From the NCBI RefSeq assembly GCF_900177765.1, contig NZ_FXWI01000001.1:496001-560000 (forward strand): 64,000 nt of DNA, given 5' to 3'. Below, one piece after another: positions 50,398 to 60,108 of this stretch. Under the pieces are notes generated by a model, which did no database searches, was not told the DNA's origin, and was given only the letters and a program-made list of their open reading frames with translations. The position numbers were made by a program, and so were the translations under genes. Numbering within the stretch: position 1 is the first letter of the stretch; every line of letters begins with the position of its first letter. The DNA is from Agreia sp. VKM Ac-1783 (lineage in GTDB: Bacteria > Actinomycetota > Actinomycetes > Actinomycetales > Microbacteriaceae).

Positions 50398-51729
50398 CTA
50401 CAGGCGGCCCGCCGCCTTCAGCGCCAAGTAGCGGTCGGCGAGCATCGGGGGAAGGGCGGAGGGTGAGCCTGTGACGACGTCGCCGCCGAGCCGGGTGATC
50501 GCGGCCGTGACCCGCGCCATATCGAGCAGGGAGCGCTCCGCAGAGGCCGCCCGGTACGTCTCGTCACGATCGCCGCGTTCTGACACAGCCCGAAGAACCT
50601 CGGGGTCAGACACGGCGGCCACGAGAACGGTGTGGCGTTGCGCCAGTTGGGGGAGCACGCTCAACAGGCCGCTCGACGACGCAGGAGTGTCGATGGTCGT
50701 CAGAAGCACGACGAGCGCGCGCTGGTTGGTGACCGCCCGCACCTGCGCGGCCACTGACGACCAGTCGGTCTCGAGAAGCTCCGGGTCGACGGTGGCCATC
50801 GTGTCGACCATGCGATTCAGCAGCTCGCCTCCGCTCGCTCCCGTGACACGTCCCCGGATGCGGCGGTCCCACGCGATCAGGTCGACACGGTCACCGGCCC
50901 GCGTCGCGAGGGCCGCCAGCAGCAGGGATGCCTCGATCGATGTGTCGATGCGCGGCTCGTCGTCGATTCGTGCGGCCTGGGTCCGACCTGTATCGATCAC
51001 GATCACGATGCGTCGATCGCGCTCCGGCCGCCACGTGCGAACCATGAGTTTCTGTTCGTGCCCGGCCCGCGCATCCCCCTGCCGAGCTGTCGCCCGCCAG
51101 TCGATCGAGCGCACGTCGTCGCCGCGCACGTATTCGCGCAGACTGTCGAACTCGGTGCCCTGGCCCCTGATCTGCACGCTCGTCGCGCCGTCGAGCTCTC
51201 GCAGCCGAGCCAGGCGCGAGGGCAGGTGTTTGCGGGAGTTGAAGGGCGGAAGAACGCGGATCCGGCCGGGGCTCGCCAGCGTCGCCTGCCGCGCCCAGAG
51301 GCCGAGCGGGCCGAAGCTCCTGACGGTGATGCCGGCCGTGCGGCGGTCACCGCGACGGAACGGGGTGAGTGTCGTGCGAAGCATCCGTCGTTCTGAAGCG
51401 GGCACGACGACCGACTGACGCGTGACGGCGGCTCCGGCCGACGGCTGCCAGGCATCGCGGACGAGGCCGCGCAGTGCTCGGCGGTTCTCGTTCGTGATGA
51501 AGAGCTCGCTCGAGGTCGTTTCGCCGAGACGTACGCGATTCGGCAGCACTCTCTCGACGACGAGGCGTCGCGGCGACGCGGCGAGTGTGAGGTCGACGAT
51601 GCCGATCACCACCGTCAGCAGCAGCCAGAGGGCGAGAGTGAGCTCCGCCTGTCGGTAGGCCTCGCCGATGAGAACCACGGGGATGACGCCGAGGGCGACG
51701 AGCAGTACGAAGCGACCCGAGACTGCCAT
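50398..51729 (-). CDS. DUF58 domain-containing protein
   Basis: The 443-residue protein has two N-terminal membrane helices (about residues 5-50), a beta-rich region, and the DUF58 block LREYVRGDDVRSIDWRATARQ near residue 205. A von-Willebrand-A-like region follows (IVIVIDTGRTQAARID), with a degenerate metal site. DUF58 proteins are commonly encoded by MoxR operons, and here the MoxR gene lies 25 bp upstream. The set is thought to act in protein-complex assembly at the envelope, by analogy to chaperone-like MoxR ATPases. Confidence 0.9.
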   Translation of the reverse strand: MAVSGRFVLLVALGVIPVVLIGEAYRQAELTLALWLLLTVVIGIVDLTLAASPRRLVVERVLPNRVRLGETTSSELFITNENRRALRGLVRDAWQPSAGAAVTRQSVVVPASERRMLRTTLTPFRRGDRRTAGITVRSFGPLGLWARQATLASPGRIRVLPPFNSRKHLPSRLARLRELDGATSVQIRGQGTEFDSLREYVRGDDVRSIDWRATARQGDARAGHEQKLMVRTWRPERDRRIVIVIDTGRTQAARIDDEPRIDTSIEASLLLAALATRAGDRVDLIAWDRRIRGRVTGASGGELLNRMVDTMATVDPELLETDWSSVAAQVRAVTNQRALVVLLTTIDTPASSSGLLSVLPQLAQRHTVLVAAVSDPEVLRAVSERGDRDETYRAASAERSLLDMARVTAAITRLGGDVVTGSPSALPPMLADRYLALKAAGRL

Positions 51730-51754
51730 CAGCGGAGGTGCTTTCGTCGGTGCA

Positions 51755-52729
51755 TCAGATGGGAACCTGCACCTGACTGAGGATCGAGCGCAGGATCGAG
51801 TCGACCGAGACGCCCTCGAGTTCGGCCTCGGGACGAAGCTGGATGCGGTGGCGCAGCACGGGCAGCACCATCGCCTGCACGTGGTCGGGCGTGATGGCGG
51901 GGGAGCCGTTCAACCAGGCCCAGGCCTTCGCAGAGGCAAGAAGCGCTGTGCTCCCGCGCGGACTGACGCCGAGCTTGACCGACGGGCTCTGCCGCGTCGC
52001 GCGCGCCAGGTCGACGACGTAGGCGAGCACGTCCGGACTGGCGCCGACGGCCGCGGCCGATGCCTGGGCCTGGCGGAGTTCGGATGCCCCGAGCACCGCG
52101 GTCATGCCGGCCCCGGTCAGGTCTCGCGGATTGAACCCGGCGGCGTGCCTCTGCAGCACGGCGATCTCGGTGTCGCGCGGGGGGAGATCGAGCACGAGTT
52201 TGAGCATAAAACGGTCGAGCTGCGCTTCGGGAAGCGTGTACGTTCCCTCGTACTCGATGGGATTCATGGTCGCGGCCACGAGGAACGGGTCGGGCAGGGC
52301 ACGACTGAGACCGTCGACGCTGACCTGTCGCTCCTCCATCGCCTCGAGCAGGGCGGACTGCGTCTTGGGAGGGGTGCGGTTGATCTCGTCTGCGAGCAGG
52401 ATGTTCGTGAACACCGGGCCTTCGCGGAACTCGAAATCGCCCGACTTCGCGTCGTAGACGAGCGAACCCGTCACATCTCCGGGCATGAGGTCGGGAGTGA
52501 ACTGCACCCTCGTCGTGTCGAGCGACAGCGCGTGGCTCAGCGAACGAACGAGCAGTGTCTTTGCGACGCCGGGCACGCCCTCCAGAAGCACGTGCCCCTT
52601 CGCGAGCAGCGCGACCATGAGACCCGTCACCGCTCCGTCTTGGCCGACGACCGCCTTTGCCACCTCGGTGCGCACCCGTCCCAGCGCCTCTCGGAGCTGG
52701 TCGGGAGTCTGTTCTGGCTGGTCTGTCAT
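51755..52729 (-). CDS. moxR: MoxR family AAA+ ATPase
   Basis: This 324-residue AAA+ ATPase has Walker A GVPGVAKT (residues 51-58), Walker B ILLADEINR, the sensor-1 region FLVAATMNPIEYEGTYTLPEA and the arginine-finger region QLDRFMLKL. The C-terminal lid includes SPRGSTALLASAKAWAWL. MoxR ATPases remodel or assemble protein complexes with VWA-type partners such as the DUF58 protein encoded next. It is transcribed with DUF4350 and DUF4129 genes upstream. The length is normal. Confidence 0.95.
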   Translation of the reverse strand: MTDQPEQTPDQLREALGRVRTEVAKAVVGQDGAVTGLMVALLAKGHVLLEGVPGVAKTLLVRSLSHALSLDTTRVQFTPDLMPGDVTGSLVYDAKSGDFEFREGPVFTNILLADEINRTPPKTQSALLEAMEERQVSVDGLSRALPDPFLVAATMNPIEYEGTYTLPEAQLDRFMLKLVLDLPPRDTEIAVLQRHAAGFNPRDLTGAGMTAVLGASELRQAQASAAAVGASPDVLAYVVDLARATRQSPSVKLGVSPRGSTALLASAKAWAWLNGSPAITPDHVQAMVLPVLRHRIQLRPEAELEGVSVDSILRSILSQVQVPI

Positions 52730-52775
52730 GGTCGGCCTTTCGGTGGGGACACGGGCAGGAGGGAAAGGGACAGAG

Positions 52776-53987
52776 TCACGGGCGTACCGCCCGGGTCACG
52801 GCGTCTTCGAGTTCGAGCAGACGGTCGGAGTACGAGACGAGGTCGGCCTCATTCGCGGGCGTGGCCGCGACCAGAACCGCTTGGATGTCGCCCAGCGGCC
52901 TGGCAGGAAGAACGGCGGCGATCGAGGAGATCACCTCGTCGACCGTGGCATTGCGAGCGAGCCCGAGCACCTTCGACAGTCGGGTGATGGTGCCGATGCG
53001 CAACGAGTCGAGTGCGTGCGTGCGTGCGCCGGCCCGAGCGTAGAGGCGGGCCCGCCCCTCCATGGTCTCTCGGGAGCGCACAGTGACGGGCAGATTCTCC
53101 ACGACGAGTGCCCCGAGCCGGCGTCCTCGCCAGACTGCTGCGGCGATGAAAGTGAAGACGACGAGCACGAGCACGGGGGTGACCCAGTCGGGCGTGAGCG
53201 AGGTGATGTCGGCCGGGCCGTCGGCCTCGACGTCGTCCGCCGTCGGCACGTACCAGACGAGCGTGTCGGCTTCGCCCAGCAGCCCGAGCGCGAGCGCCGC
53301 GTTTCCTGCTCCGGTGATGCCGTCGTTGCTCAGCACATCCGCCGCGCCGAGAACGGTGACCGTGCCGTTCGGTGTGTCGTCCTGCACGAGATAGAACGCA
53401 TCATCGGAGGCGCGGAAGCAGAGTTCGGTGTCGCCGCCCGCGGGGGCGCGGTACGAGCGTCCGCCGCCGATGATGCTTCCGGCGCGCTGAGCAGCGGGCA
53501 CGGAGCACTCGGCCTCGACGCCGTCTGTGTCGCGGGGCGCTCCAGCCGAGGAGACGTCTGGCGCGAAGGCGCGCAACTCGTCGAAGGCCGGGAGGAAGAG
53601 CACGACCCGATCGGAGAGCTCCGCAGCCTCGGCGAGTCGTTTGTCGCTCAGAAGCCCGTATGGGTCGGCGAAGGCCAGCGTTGCTCCGGGAGCCGCGTCC
53701 ATCGCCGCTCGCGCCTCGCGGAGAGTGTCTGCCTGCACCACGTCGACGCCCTGCTGACGAAGCACTTCGGCCAGGGCTTTACTGCCCTCGGGCGCGGCGT
53801 TCGTGATCGAGTACGGCGCACCAGTGCCCCCGCCTGTTCCGGATGCGAGGGCCACGATGAGCAGTCCGATCACCGCAATCGCGGCGAGGATAAGCCAGAA
53901 CCGCCAGCGTTTGGCCATGGCGCGGAGCGTAGGCGTCGTGGCCTCGGCGCGAGCGGATGCTCCGACCTCTGTCGTCGACGTGCTCAC
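52776..53987 (-). CDS. DUF4350 domain-containing membrane protein
   Basis: The 403-residue protein has a membrane helix at about residues 31-50 (FWLILAAIAVIGLLIVALA), an external DUF4350 domain with the conserved YSITNAAPEGSKALAEVLRQQ and GATLAFADPYGLLSDKRL, a second helix near residue 275 (VLVLVVFTFIAAAVW), and a cytoplasmic region. It overlaps the DUF4129 gene by 4 nt and precedes moxR by 46 bp. The order is the same as in the mycobacterial Rv3691-like cluster. The molecular role is unknown. Confidence 0.9.
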   Translation of the reverse strand: MSTSTTEVGASARAEATTPTLRAMAKRWRFWLILAAIAVIGLLIVALASGTGGGTGAPYSITNAAPEGSKALAEVLRQQGVDVVQADTLREARAAMDAAPGATLAFADPYGLLSDKRLAEAAELSDRVVLFLPAFDELRAFAPDVSSAGAPRDTDGVEAECSVPAAQRAGSIIGGGRSYRAPAGGDTELCFRASDDAFYLVQDDTPNGTVTVLGAADVLSNDGITGAGNAALALGLLGEADTLVWYVPTADDVEADGPADITSLTPDWVTPVLVLVVFTFIAAAVWRGRRLGALVVENLPVTVRSRETMEGRARLYARAGARTHALDSLRIGTITRLSKVLGLARNATVDEVISSIAAVLPARPLGDIQAVLVAATPANEADLVSYSDRLLELEDAVTRAVRP

Positions 53988-54670
53988 AGCGACGCTCCGT
54001 GCGCTGAGACCGGGTCGAGTCGGGCGGGCTTCGCCGTGCCGATGTCACGCTCGAGTGCGGCGATCTCGGTGAAGGCCTCTCTGGTGCCCGGTTCGTCGAG
54101 GTAGCGCACACCGTCGAACGTGCGTGCCCCCCGCAGCAGGCGATCGATGTGCTCGGGGAACGCACGGCCGGCCCGAACAGCAAACTCCTGGGCGGTCGTT
54201 CCCGGCGTGACGGAGACCACCGTGCGTTCCGCAAGCTGTCGTGCGACCGCGCGGAACATCTCCTCGATAGCCACCACGAAATCGCCCGCGTCCGCTGCCC
54301 TCTGGGCAGACGCTCGCAGCTCAGCCGCGCTTCGCGTGTCGTCGGAGTCGGAGAAGAGAGCGCCTGATGCACGGCTCTTACGCTGCAGACGGGGGCGACC
54401 GAAGATGACGAACGCGGCGACGATGAGTCCCACGATGAGCAGGGTGACGAGCAGCGGAAAGAAGTTGGGGACGGAACCGTCCTCCGGCGCGCGGAATGAC
54501 TGCAGCCAGTCCTGGATGGCCTGCGCGATGCGGTCGATCAGCGTAGGCCTGGCGGCCGCGTAGTCGGGTTTCGCGAGCTCGTCCAACAGGAGCTTCCGTG
54601 CGTCGGGAGCGTCGGGGTCGACGGGAACGTCGGTGACGAGCAGCACGGGCAGAGCGAGGATCGACAGCAT
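53984..54670 (-). CDS. DUF4129 domain-containing membrane protein
   Basis: The 228-residue protein has a hydrophobic N-terminus (LSILALPVLLVTDVPV), a membrane helix around residues 68-90 (NFFPLLVTLLIVGLIVAAFV), and a cytoplasmic DUF4129 domain with IEEMFRAVARQLAERTVVSV and TPGTTAQEFAVRAGRAFPEH. This domain is characteristic of the MoxR/DUF58/DUF4350 module. It starts 13 bp after the end of the multi-pass gene upstream on the same strand and overlaps DUF4350 by 4 nt, so all five are probably one transcript. Confidence 0.88.
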   Translation of the reverse strand: MLSILALPVLLVTDVPVDPDAPDARKLLLDELAKPDYAAARPTLIDRIAQAIQDWLQSFRAPEDGSVPNFFPLLVTLLIVGLIVAAFVIFGRPRLQRKSRASGALFSDSDDTRSAAELRASAQRAADAGDFVVAIEEMFRAVARQLAERTVVSVTPGTTAQEFAVRAGRAFPEHIDRLLRGARTFDGVRYLDEPGTREAFTEIAALERDIGTAKPARLDPVSAHGASL

Positions 54671-54683
54671 AGGAATAGGAGGA

Positions 54684-55835
54684 TCAGCCGTTTCTCTGAG
54701 ACGACACGAGATAGGGATCCGGTACGGCGTGTGCGCCTCCTGCGTGCCGTGCCTCGACGTAGCGCATGAGGTCGAGATCGAGACCTTCGCGGCGCATCCT
54801 GAGATCGATGTAGACGACGGCGACGGCTGACGATTGCACGACGGCAGCGATGGACCCGAGCACGAGGCTGATCACGAGGGTGAGCGCGTAGGTCACGACG
54901 AACACCGCGACGAAAGAGGCCGAGTCCGCTGACGCGCCGGTCGGGAACAGAAAGCTTGTCACGAGCCCGCCGATGAACGACACCGGCGTGGTGATGATCT
55001 GCGTCGCCGCATAGAGGATCACGCCGATGAGGGCGAGAACCCCGAAGGTCTTCCAGAACGAGTTCTTCGTGAGACCCCACGAGCGACGGATCGACGAGAG
55101 CATTCCCCGCCGCTCGAGCACGATGATCGAGGGCACGAGCGCCGTCTTCGTTCCCAACCAGATGCCGGATGCGGTCAGCGCGAGCGCGCCCAGCACTCCC
55201 ACGCCGATCGCGACGCCGATCGCAGCGTCGCCGATGGCCGTGCTTCCGACGACGCCGATGAGCACGGCGAGGCCGATGACCGCTCCGACGGCGATGACGA
55301 TCAGACCCAGCAGAACGGCGAACCAGGCTACGAGCGGCCAGAGGCGACGTCCGGCCGCTTTCCACAGCACGCCCATGCGATTCTTCTCGCCCAGGGTGCC
55401 GCGCGCGACCTCGACGACGAGCACGCCCTGCAGTAGCGCCGAGCCGAGGATCGACAGGGCCAGCGGTATAAGGCTGGCGAGGATCACCGTCGCCCAGGCC
55501 CCCGCGGTGACCGCGTCGCGATCTTCGGGCAGGGCGCTGTCGATTCGGCCGAATGCCAGAAAACCGACCCCTCCGATGACGACGACGGAGACGATCGACG
55601 TGACGAGCTGTGTGATCAACGCACTGCCGAACGTGGCCGCCGGATTGCGTCGGAGCACCTGGAACGGCGCACCGAGGAGCGTGCCGAAGCTGAGCGGGCG
55701 CAACGGTAGCAAGCCCGGTCGGGGAGGAGGCGCCCAGGCGGCGGGGGCAGGAGGAGGTAGCTGGCGGTAGTCGGCCGAGGGCGGGCCGAACGCGGCCTGC
55801 GGGATACCCCCGTATGGTGTCTGGCTGTCGCTCAC
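54684..55835 (-). CDS. Multi-pass membrane protein, DUF7847/glycerophosphoryl-diesterase membrane-domain-like
   Basis: The 383-residue protein has a Pro/Gly/Ala-rich cytoplasmic N-terminus (about 60 residues), then LRPLSFGTLLGAPFQVLRRNPAATFG and six or seven helices, ending with MRREGLDLDLMRYVEARHAGG. This layout is seen in membrane domains of actinobacterial glycerophosphoryl diester phosphodiesterases, but no catalytic domain is present. GTG 55835 follows GAAGGA and was preferred to ATG 55931, which lies close to the divergent mtrA promoter. It is the first gene of the DUF4129-DUF58 operon. Confidence 0.8.
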   Translation of the reverse strand: MSDSQTPYGGIPQAAFGPPSADYRQLPPPAPAAWAPPPRPGLLPLRPLSFGTLLGAPFQVLRRNPAATFGSALITQLVTSIVSVVVIGGVGFLAFGRIDSALPEDRDAVTAGAWATVILASLIPLALSILGSALLQGVLVVEVARGTLGEKNRMGVLWKAAGRRLWPLVAWFAVLLGLIVIAVGAVIGLAVLIGVVGSTAIGDAAIGVAIGVGVLGALALTASGIWLGTKTALVPSIIVLERRGMLSSIRRSWGLTKNSFWKTFGVLALIGVILYAATQIITTPVSFIGGLVTSFLFPTGASADSASFVAVFVVTYALTLVISLVLGSIAAVVQSSAVAVVYIDLRMRREGLDLDLMRYVEARHAGGAHAVPDPYLVSSQRNG

Positions 55836-55947
55836 CGGTAATCCTTCATCGTCGTATCGGTGTTTCCCCGGCATGTCACGTGCTCCCATGCTTCCATACA
55901 CCGAGTCGGCCTGCAGGCGGCTGTGAGGCAATGTGCTCGGCCTCGAC

Positions 55948-55960
55948 TAATCTTTAGCGC
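55948..55960 (+). promoter_or_regulatory. Leaderless promoter of mtrA
   Basis: TAATCT (55948-55953), a TANNNT -10 hexamer, is followed by exactly seven bases and then the mtrA ATG at 55961. No ribosome-binding sequence lies between. The transcript would begin at or next to the start codon. No clear -35 is seen. Confidence 0.6.
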
Positions 55961-56641
55961 ATGGATGCTCGCATACTGGTCGTCGACGATGACACCGCCC
56001 TCGCAGAGATGATCGGCATCGTGCTGCGTGCCGAAGGCTTCGAGCCGGTGTTCTGCGCAGACGGTGCAGAGGCACTCGGCGTCTTCCGCGAGTCCAAGCC
56101 AGATCTGGTGCTCCTCGATCTGATGCTGCCGGGCCTCGACGGCATCGAGGTCTGTCGCTTGATCCGTGCAGAGTCGGGCACTCCCGTGATCATGCTCACT
56201 GCGAAGGCCGACACCACCGATGTCGTGAAGGGCCTCGAGGCGGGCGCCGACGACTACGTCGTCAAGCCGTTCAATCCCAAAGAACTCGTGGCGCGCATCC
56301 GAACCCGCCTGCGACCCAGCGCCGCCGGCTCGCCGGAGCTGCTCCAGGTGGGCGACCTCGAACTCGACGTCGCCGGGCACGAGGTGCGACGGGGCGATGC
56401 CCGCATCGGTCTGACTCCGCTCGAATTCGATCTTCTGCACGCTCTCGCAGCCAAGCCTCAGCAGGTCTTCACACGCGAGATGTTGCTCGAGCAGGTGTGG
56501 GGCTATCACTACAAGGCAGATACCCGACTGGTGAACGTGCACGTGCAGAGGCTCCGCGCCAAGGTCGAGGAAGATCCCGACAACCCGCGCATCGTGATGA
56601 CCGTTCGTGGCGTCGGCTACCGGGCGGGTCAGGTCTCGTAG
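55961..56641 (+). CDS. mtrA: Response regulator MtrA
   Basis: MtrA is the OmpR-type response regulator of the actinobacterial envelope and division stress system. The receiver domain has the acidic pocket D10/D11, the phosphoacceptor D53 in LVLLDLMLPG, T80 and K102 (VVKPF). The winged-helix domain (about residues 130-226) carries GLTPLEFDLLHALAAKPQQVFTRE in part and RLRAKVEEDP and TVRGVGYRAG. At 226 residues it is full length. mtrB follows by 6 bp and lpqB overlaps mtrB. Confidence 0.97.
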   Translation: MDARILVVDDDTALAEMIGIVLRAEGFEPVFCADGAEALGVFRESKPDLVLLDLMLPGLDGIEVCRLIRAESGTPVIMLTAKADTTDVVKGLEAGADDYVVKPFNPKELVARIRTRLRPSAAGSPELLQVGDLELDVAGHEVRRGDARIGLTPLEFDLLHALAAKPQQVFTREMLLEQVWGYHYKADTRLVNVHVQRLRAKVEEDPDNPRIVMTVRGVGYRAGQVS

Positions 56642-56647
56642 CAGGCT

Positions 56648-58336
56648 GTGTCGACCGACAGCATCGCCACCGTCGAGGGGCGCCGCACGAGCCGAATCGG
56701 CCCCACGATCATGCGTGAATGGCGCACCTGGCCGCGGCAGATCGCGCGCGGCTGGCGCCGCTCACTGCAGTTCCGCACGATCGTCATCACGGTGGCCCTA
56801 TCGGCGGTGGCGCTGTCGGCGACGGGCGCCTTCGTGTCGACGAGCATCAGCAATGACCTCTTCAACTCGCGGCTCGACCAGGTGCTCATCGAGTCGAAGC
56901 GTGCCGCGACGGCCGCTCAGGCCATCTTCGACTCGTCTGACGTCACGGGGCAGGCGGCGAGTCTGTCGCTGCAGAACTCGGTGAACAACGCCATCACTGC
57001 ATCGACATCGTCTCGGCTCGTCGCGCTGTACGTGACACCGGGCAGGGAGACGGGCCCCAACTCGGCCATCTCGTTCAGCGCCCTCAAGCTGGTCGACGTC
57101 ATCACTCCCGAACTGCGAAAGCAGGTGTCATCGGGCAGCGACGACCAGAGCCAGTACTGGCAATCGGTCTCTCTGCGCGATGGGCAGAGTGCAGTGCCGG
57201 GAATCGTGGTGGGAACGCCGCTCTTCGTTCCCGGGGCCGGCGAGTACGAGCTCTACCTCGGCTACGACCTCGCCGAGGCCGATCGCACGCTCGTCTTCGT
57301 CCAGCAGACCCTCCTGCTCGCGGCTCTCGCTCTGAGCCTCCTGATCGGAGTGATCGCCTGGGTCGTGGTCAGACTCGTCGTCGAGCCCATCCGCGTGGCC
57401 GCGGAGACCAGCGCGAAGCTGGCTGCGGGCGAGCTCGAGGTGCGCATCCCGGAGAAGGGCGATGACGTGATCACCACCTTGGCGAGATCCTTCAACGGCA
57501 TGGCCGACAGCATCCAATCGCAGATCACCCAGCTCGCCGACCTCTCGCGGGTGCAGCAGCGGTTCGTGTCGGATGTCTCGCACGAGTTGCGGACGCCGCT
57601 CACCACGATCCGGCTGGCCGGCGACGTGCTGTTCGATCAGAGAGAGTCGTTCCCGCCGGCGACGTCTCGCACCGCCGAGCTGCTGCACACGCAGACGGAA
57701 CGCTTCGAGTTGCTGCTCAGCGACCTGCTCGAGATCAGCCGGTTCGATGCCGGGTCGGCCGAGCTCGAGACCGAACCCGCGAGTCTCGTGCACCTCGTCG
57801 AGGACTCCATCGACGAGATGAGTCAGCTGGCCTTGCAGGCGGGAAGCGAGCTGCGTCTCGTGGCGCTGGGCGGCTACTTCGAGGCCGACATCGACGCCCG
57901 GCGCATCCGACGCATCGTGCGCAACCTCCTGGGCAACGCGATCGAGCACGGGGAGGGACGCCCGATCGTCGTGTCCATCGACAGCACGGCCACGGCCGTC
58001 GCGCTCGCGGTACGCGACTACGGAATCGGTATGACCCCCGAGGCGGCCTCGCGGGTGTTCGACCGCTTCTGGCGCGCTGATCCCTCTCGCAAACGAACCA
58101 TCGGCGGCACCGGCCTCGGTCTGGCCATCTCTCTCGAGGATGCGGCCCTGCATGGAGGGGAGTTGGAGCTGTGGAGCGAGCCCGGCGCCGGTTCCTGCTT
58201 CCGTCTCACCCTGCCTCGTATAAAAGGACGACCCATCGGCGTATCGCCGCTCCCGCTTCCTCCCCTCGACGCAGACGGAGAAGCACAGACGCACAACGCC
58301 TTCGGTCAGCAGGCCCTCAACGGAGACAAGACATGA
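56648..58336 (+). CDS. mtrB: Sensor histidine kinase MtrB
   Basis: The 562-residue kinase has two membrane helices (about residues 44-65 and 219-244) around an external sensor domain, a HAMP domain (about 240-292) and the H-box DVSHELRTPLTT with the phosphorylated H312. The ATPase domain shows RIVRNLLGNAIEHG (N-box), VRDYGIGM (G1) and GGTGLGLAIS (G2). GTG 56648 gives a protein close in length to mycobacterial MtrB. The stop overlaps the lpqB start as ATGA, so lpqB is translationally coupled. Confidence 0.97.
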   Translation: MSTDSIATVEGRRTSRIGPTIMREWRTWPRQIARGWRRSLQFRTIVITVALSAVALSATGAFVSTSISNDLFNSRLDQVLIESKRAATAAQAIFDSSDVTGQAASLSLQNSVNNAITASTSSRLVALYVTPGRETGPNSAISFSALKLVDVITPELRKQVSSGSDDQSQYWQSVSLRDGQSAVPGIVVGTPLFVPGAGEYELYLGYDLAEADRTLVFVQQTLLLAALALSLLIGVIAWVVVRLVVEPIRVAAETSAKLAAGELEVRIPEKGDDVITTLARSFNGMADSIQSQITQLADLSRVQQRFVSDVSHELRTPLTTIRLAGDVLFDQRESFPPATSRTAELLHTQTERFELLLSDLLEISRFDAGSAELETEPASLVHLVEDSIDEMSQLALQAGSELRLVALGGYFEADIDARRIRRIVRNLLGNAIEHGEGRPIVVSIDSTATAVALAVRDYGIGMTPEAASRVFDRFWRADPSRKRTIGGTGLGLAISLEDAALHGGELELWSEPGAGSCFRLTLPRIKGRPIGVSPLPLPPLDADGEAQTHNAFGQQALNGDKT

Positions 58337-60021
58337 TGCGCTTTCGATCACGAGCCGCCATCGGTGCAGTGGCGTCGCTGGCCGTGTTACTGCTCGCCGG
58401 CTGCGTCGGCATCCCCAACTCCGGGCCCGTGGAGAAAGGGGATGCCCTCGCGACATCGGACGAGATCGACATCATCTTCCAGCCCTCCGGCCCGGGAATC
58501 GACGAGAGCCAGGAGGACATCCTCAACGGATTCATCCGAGCCGCGTTGAACCCGCTCAACAACTTCGATGTGGCGAGGTCGTTCCTCAGCAAGAACTTCG
58601 CCGACCAGTGGAAGCCCGACGCGGGCGTCACGATCGATCAGAGCGGGCGCAGCACGCAAGTCGTCTCAGAGACCTCGATCGACCTGGAGATCAGCCCGAT
58701 CGCCACGGTCGACGCCAACGGCGAGTACAGCGCCGTTCCGTCGGCCGACCCGGTGACTCGCGGTTACACGTTCGTTCAGGAGGACGGTCAGTGGCGCATC
58801 AACACGGCGCCCGACGGTGTGGTGATGCTCTCGAGCGAATTCGCCGAGGTCTACAACTCCTACCCTCTCTACTTCTTCGATCCGAGTTACCAACGCCTGG
58901 TTCCCGACGTTCGCTGGTTTCCGCGCGTCTCATCCAATACGGGCACGCGCATCGCTCGGGCGCTCGTCACAGGGCCGTCCGCGTGGCTGGGCGGCGCCGT
59001 CGTCACAGCGTTCCCCGAGGGAACGGGCGTCACGAGCGTCCCCGTCGACGCGGGCGTCGCATCCGTCGACCTGTCGGGGCCGGTACTGGATTCGACCGAG
59101 GCCACTCTCAGTCGAATGCAGGTGCAGCTGCGCTCGAGCCTGCTCGCACTCAGCGGAGTGTCGACGGTGAGGATGACAGTCGACTCGACCGAGGTTCCCC
59201 TCGCCACGACGGGTGACACGGGGCCGATCACGACGCCGAGGGTCGACAGCCGAGCCCTCGTGCTGCGTTCCGGGCAGTTCGGATTCTTCACCGGCAGCTC
59301 GCTGACGCCGATCGAGGGCATCAGCGACGATGTGGCGTCGTTGGCTGCGACGTCGGTCGCCTTCTCCGATTCCGTGCCGGGGTTGCAGCTGGCCGCCGTC
59401 GGCACGTCCGCTGGGGTGTATGCGGTGGCACCCGCATCCACCCCCGGCATCGTCGACGACCGGGCCGGGCTCATCGAGCCGAGCGTCGATCCCGACGGAT
59501 TCGTGTGGACCGTTCCCCGGGATGCGCCCGGCGACATCCGTGTGTCGGCGGCCGGCCGCACGCCGTCGAGCTTCACCGCCACGTGGGATGGCGCAAGCCA
59601 GATCGTCTCGCTCGATGTGTCGCGTGACGGCCAGAGAGTGCTCGCGTTCCTCACGATGGATGGCGAGCCTAGGCTCGTGGTCGCGTCGGTCCTCCGCGAC
59701 AAAGACGGCACACCCACGGGGCTCGGTGAGCCTGTCGACCTGGCCGAGGGCACGGGCACGGCGGTGGACGCGACGTGGGTCGACTCGTTGTCTGTCGCGT
59801 CGGTCACGCTCACCCCGTCTGGGAGTAATTCGATCGTGCAGCAGCAGATCGGTGGCACGACCACGCAGCTCGCCGATTCCACGAAGGTGGTCTCGATAGT
59901 GGGCTCGAACGACGTGGTCGCCCTTCGGGTGCTGACCTCCGACGGCAACATCCTGCAGCAGAGCGCCAATACGTGGCAGGTCCGGGCCGCTGGCGTCGCA
60001 GTCCTGGCGACCCAGTACTAG
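58333..60021 (+). CDS. lpqB: Lipoprotein LpqB
   Basis: LpqB is the extracellular lipoprotein that regulates MtrB. The 562-residue protein has the lipobox LAGC with the lipidated C24, then a GerMN-like domain (VTAFPEGTGVTSVPVDAGVASVDLS in part) and a C-terminal beta-propeller-like region with repeated strands such as FVWTVPRDAPGDIRVSAAG. The start used is the ATG at 58333, in the mtrB stop; ATG 58336 is adjacent. The longer open frame upstream overlaps mtrB and is rejected. Confidence 0.95.
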   Translation: MMRFRSRAAIGAVASLAVLLLAGCVGIPNSGPVEKGDALATSDEIDIIFQPSGPGIDESQEDILNGFIRAALNPLNNFDVARSFLSKNFADQWKPDAGVTIDQSGRSTQVVSETSIDLEISPIATVDANGEYSAVPSADPVTRGYTFVQEDGQWRINTAPDGVVMLSSEFAEVYNSYPLYFFDPSYQRLVPDVRWFPRVSSNTGTRIARALVTGPSAWLGGAVVTAFPEGTGVTSVPVDAGVASVDLSGPVLDSTEATLSRMQVQLRSSLLALSGVSTVRMTVDSTEVPLATTGDTGPITTPRVDSRALVLRSGQFGFFTGSSLTPIEGISDDVASLAATSVAFSDSVPGLQLAAVGTSAGVYAVAPASTPGIVDDRAGLIEPSVDPDGFVWTVPRDAPGDIRVSAAGRTPSSFTATWDGASQIVSLDVSRDGQRVLAFLTMDGEPRLVVASVLRDKDGTPTGLGEPVDLAEGTGTAVDATWVDSLSVASVTLTPSGSNSIVQQQIGGTTTQLADSTKVVSIVGSNDVVALRVLTSDGNILQQSANTWQVRAAGVAVLATQY

Positions 60022-60108
60022 TCCTCGTCTCGGCGCCAGCCCGTTGGGTTCTGCACAGGATCGGTTGACGGCGGGTACGTCCGCGTTCGGGCAGAGCATG
60101 ATCGAGCG

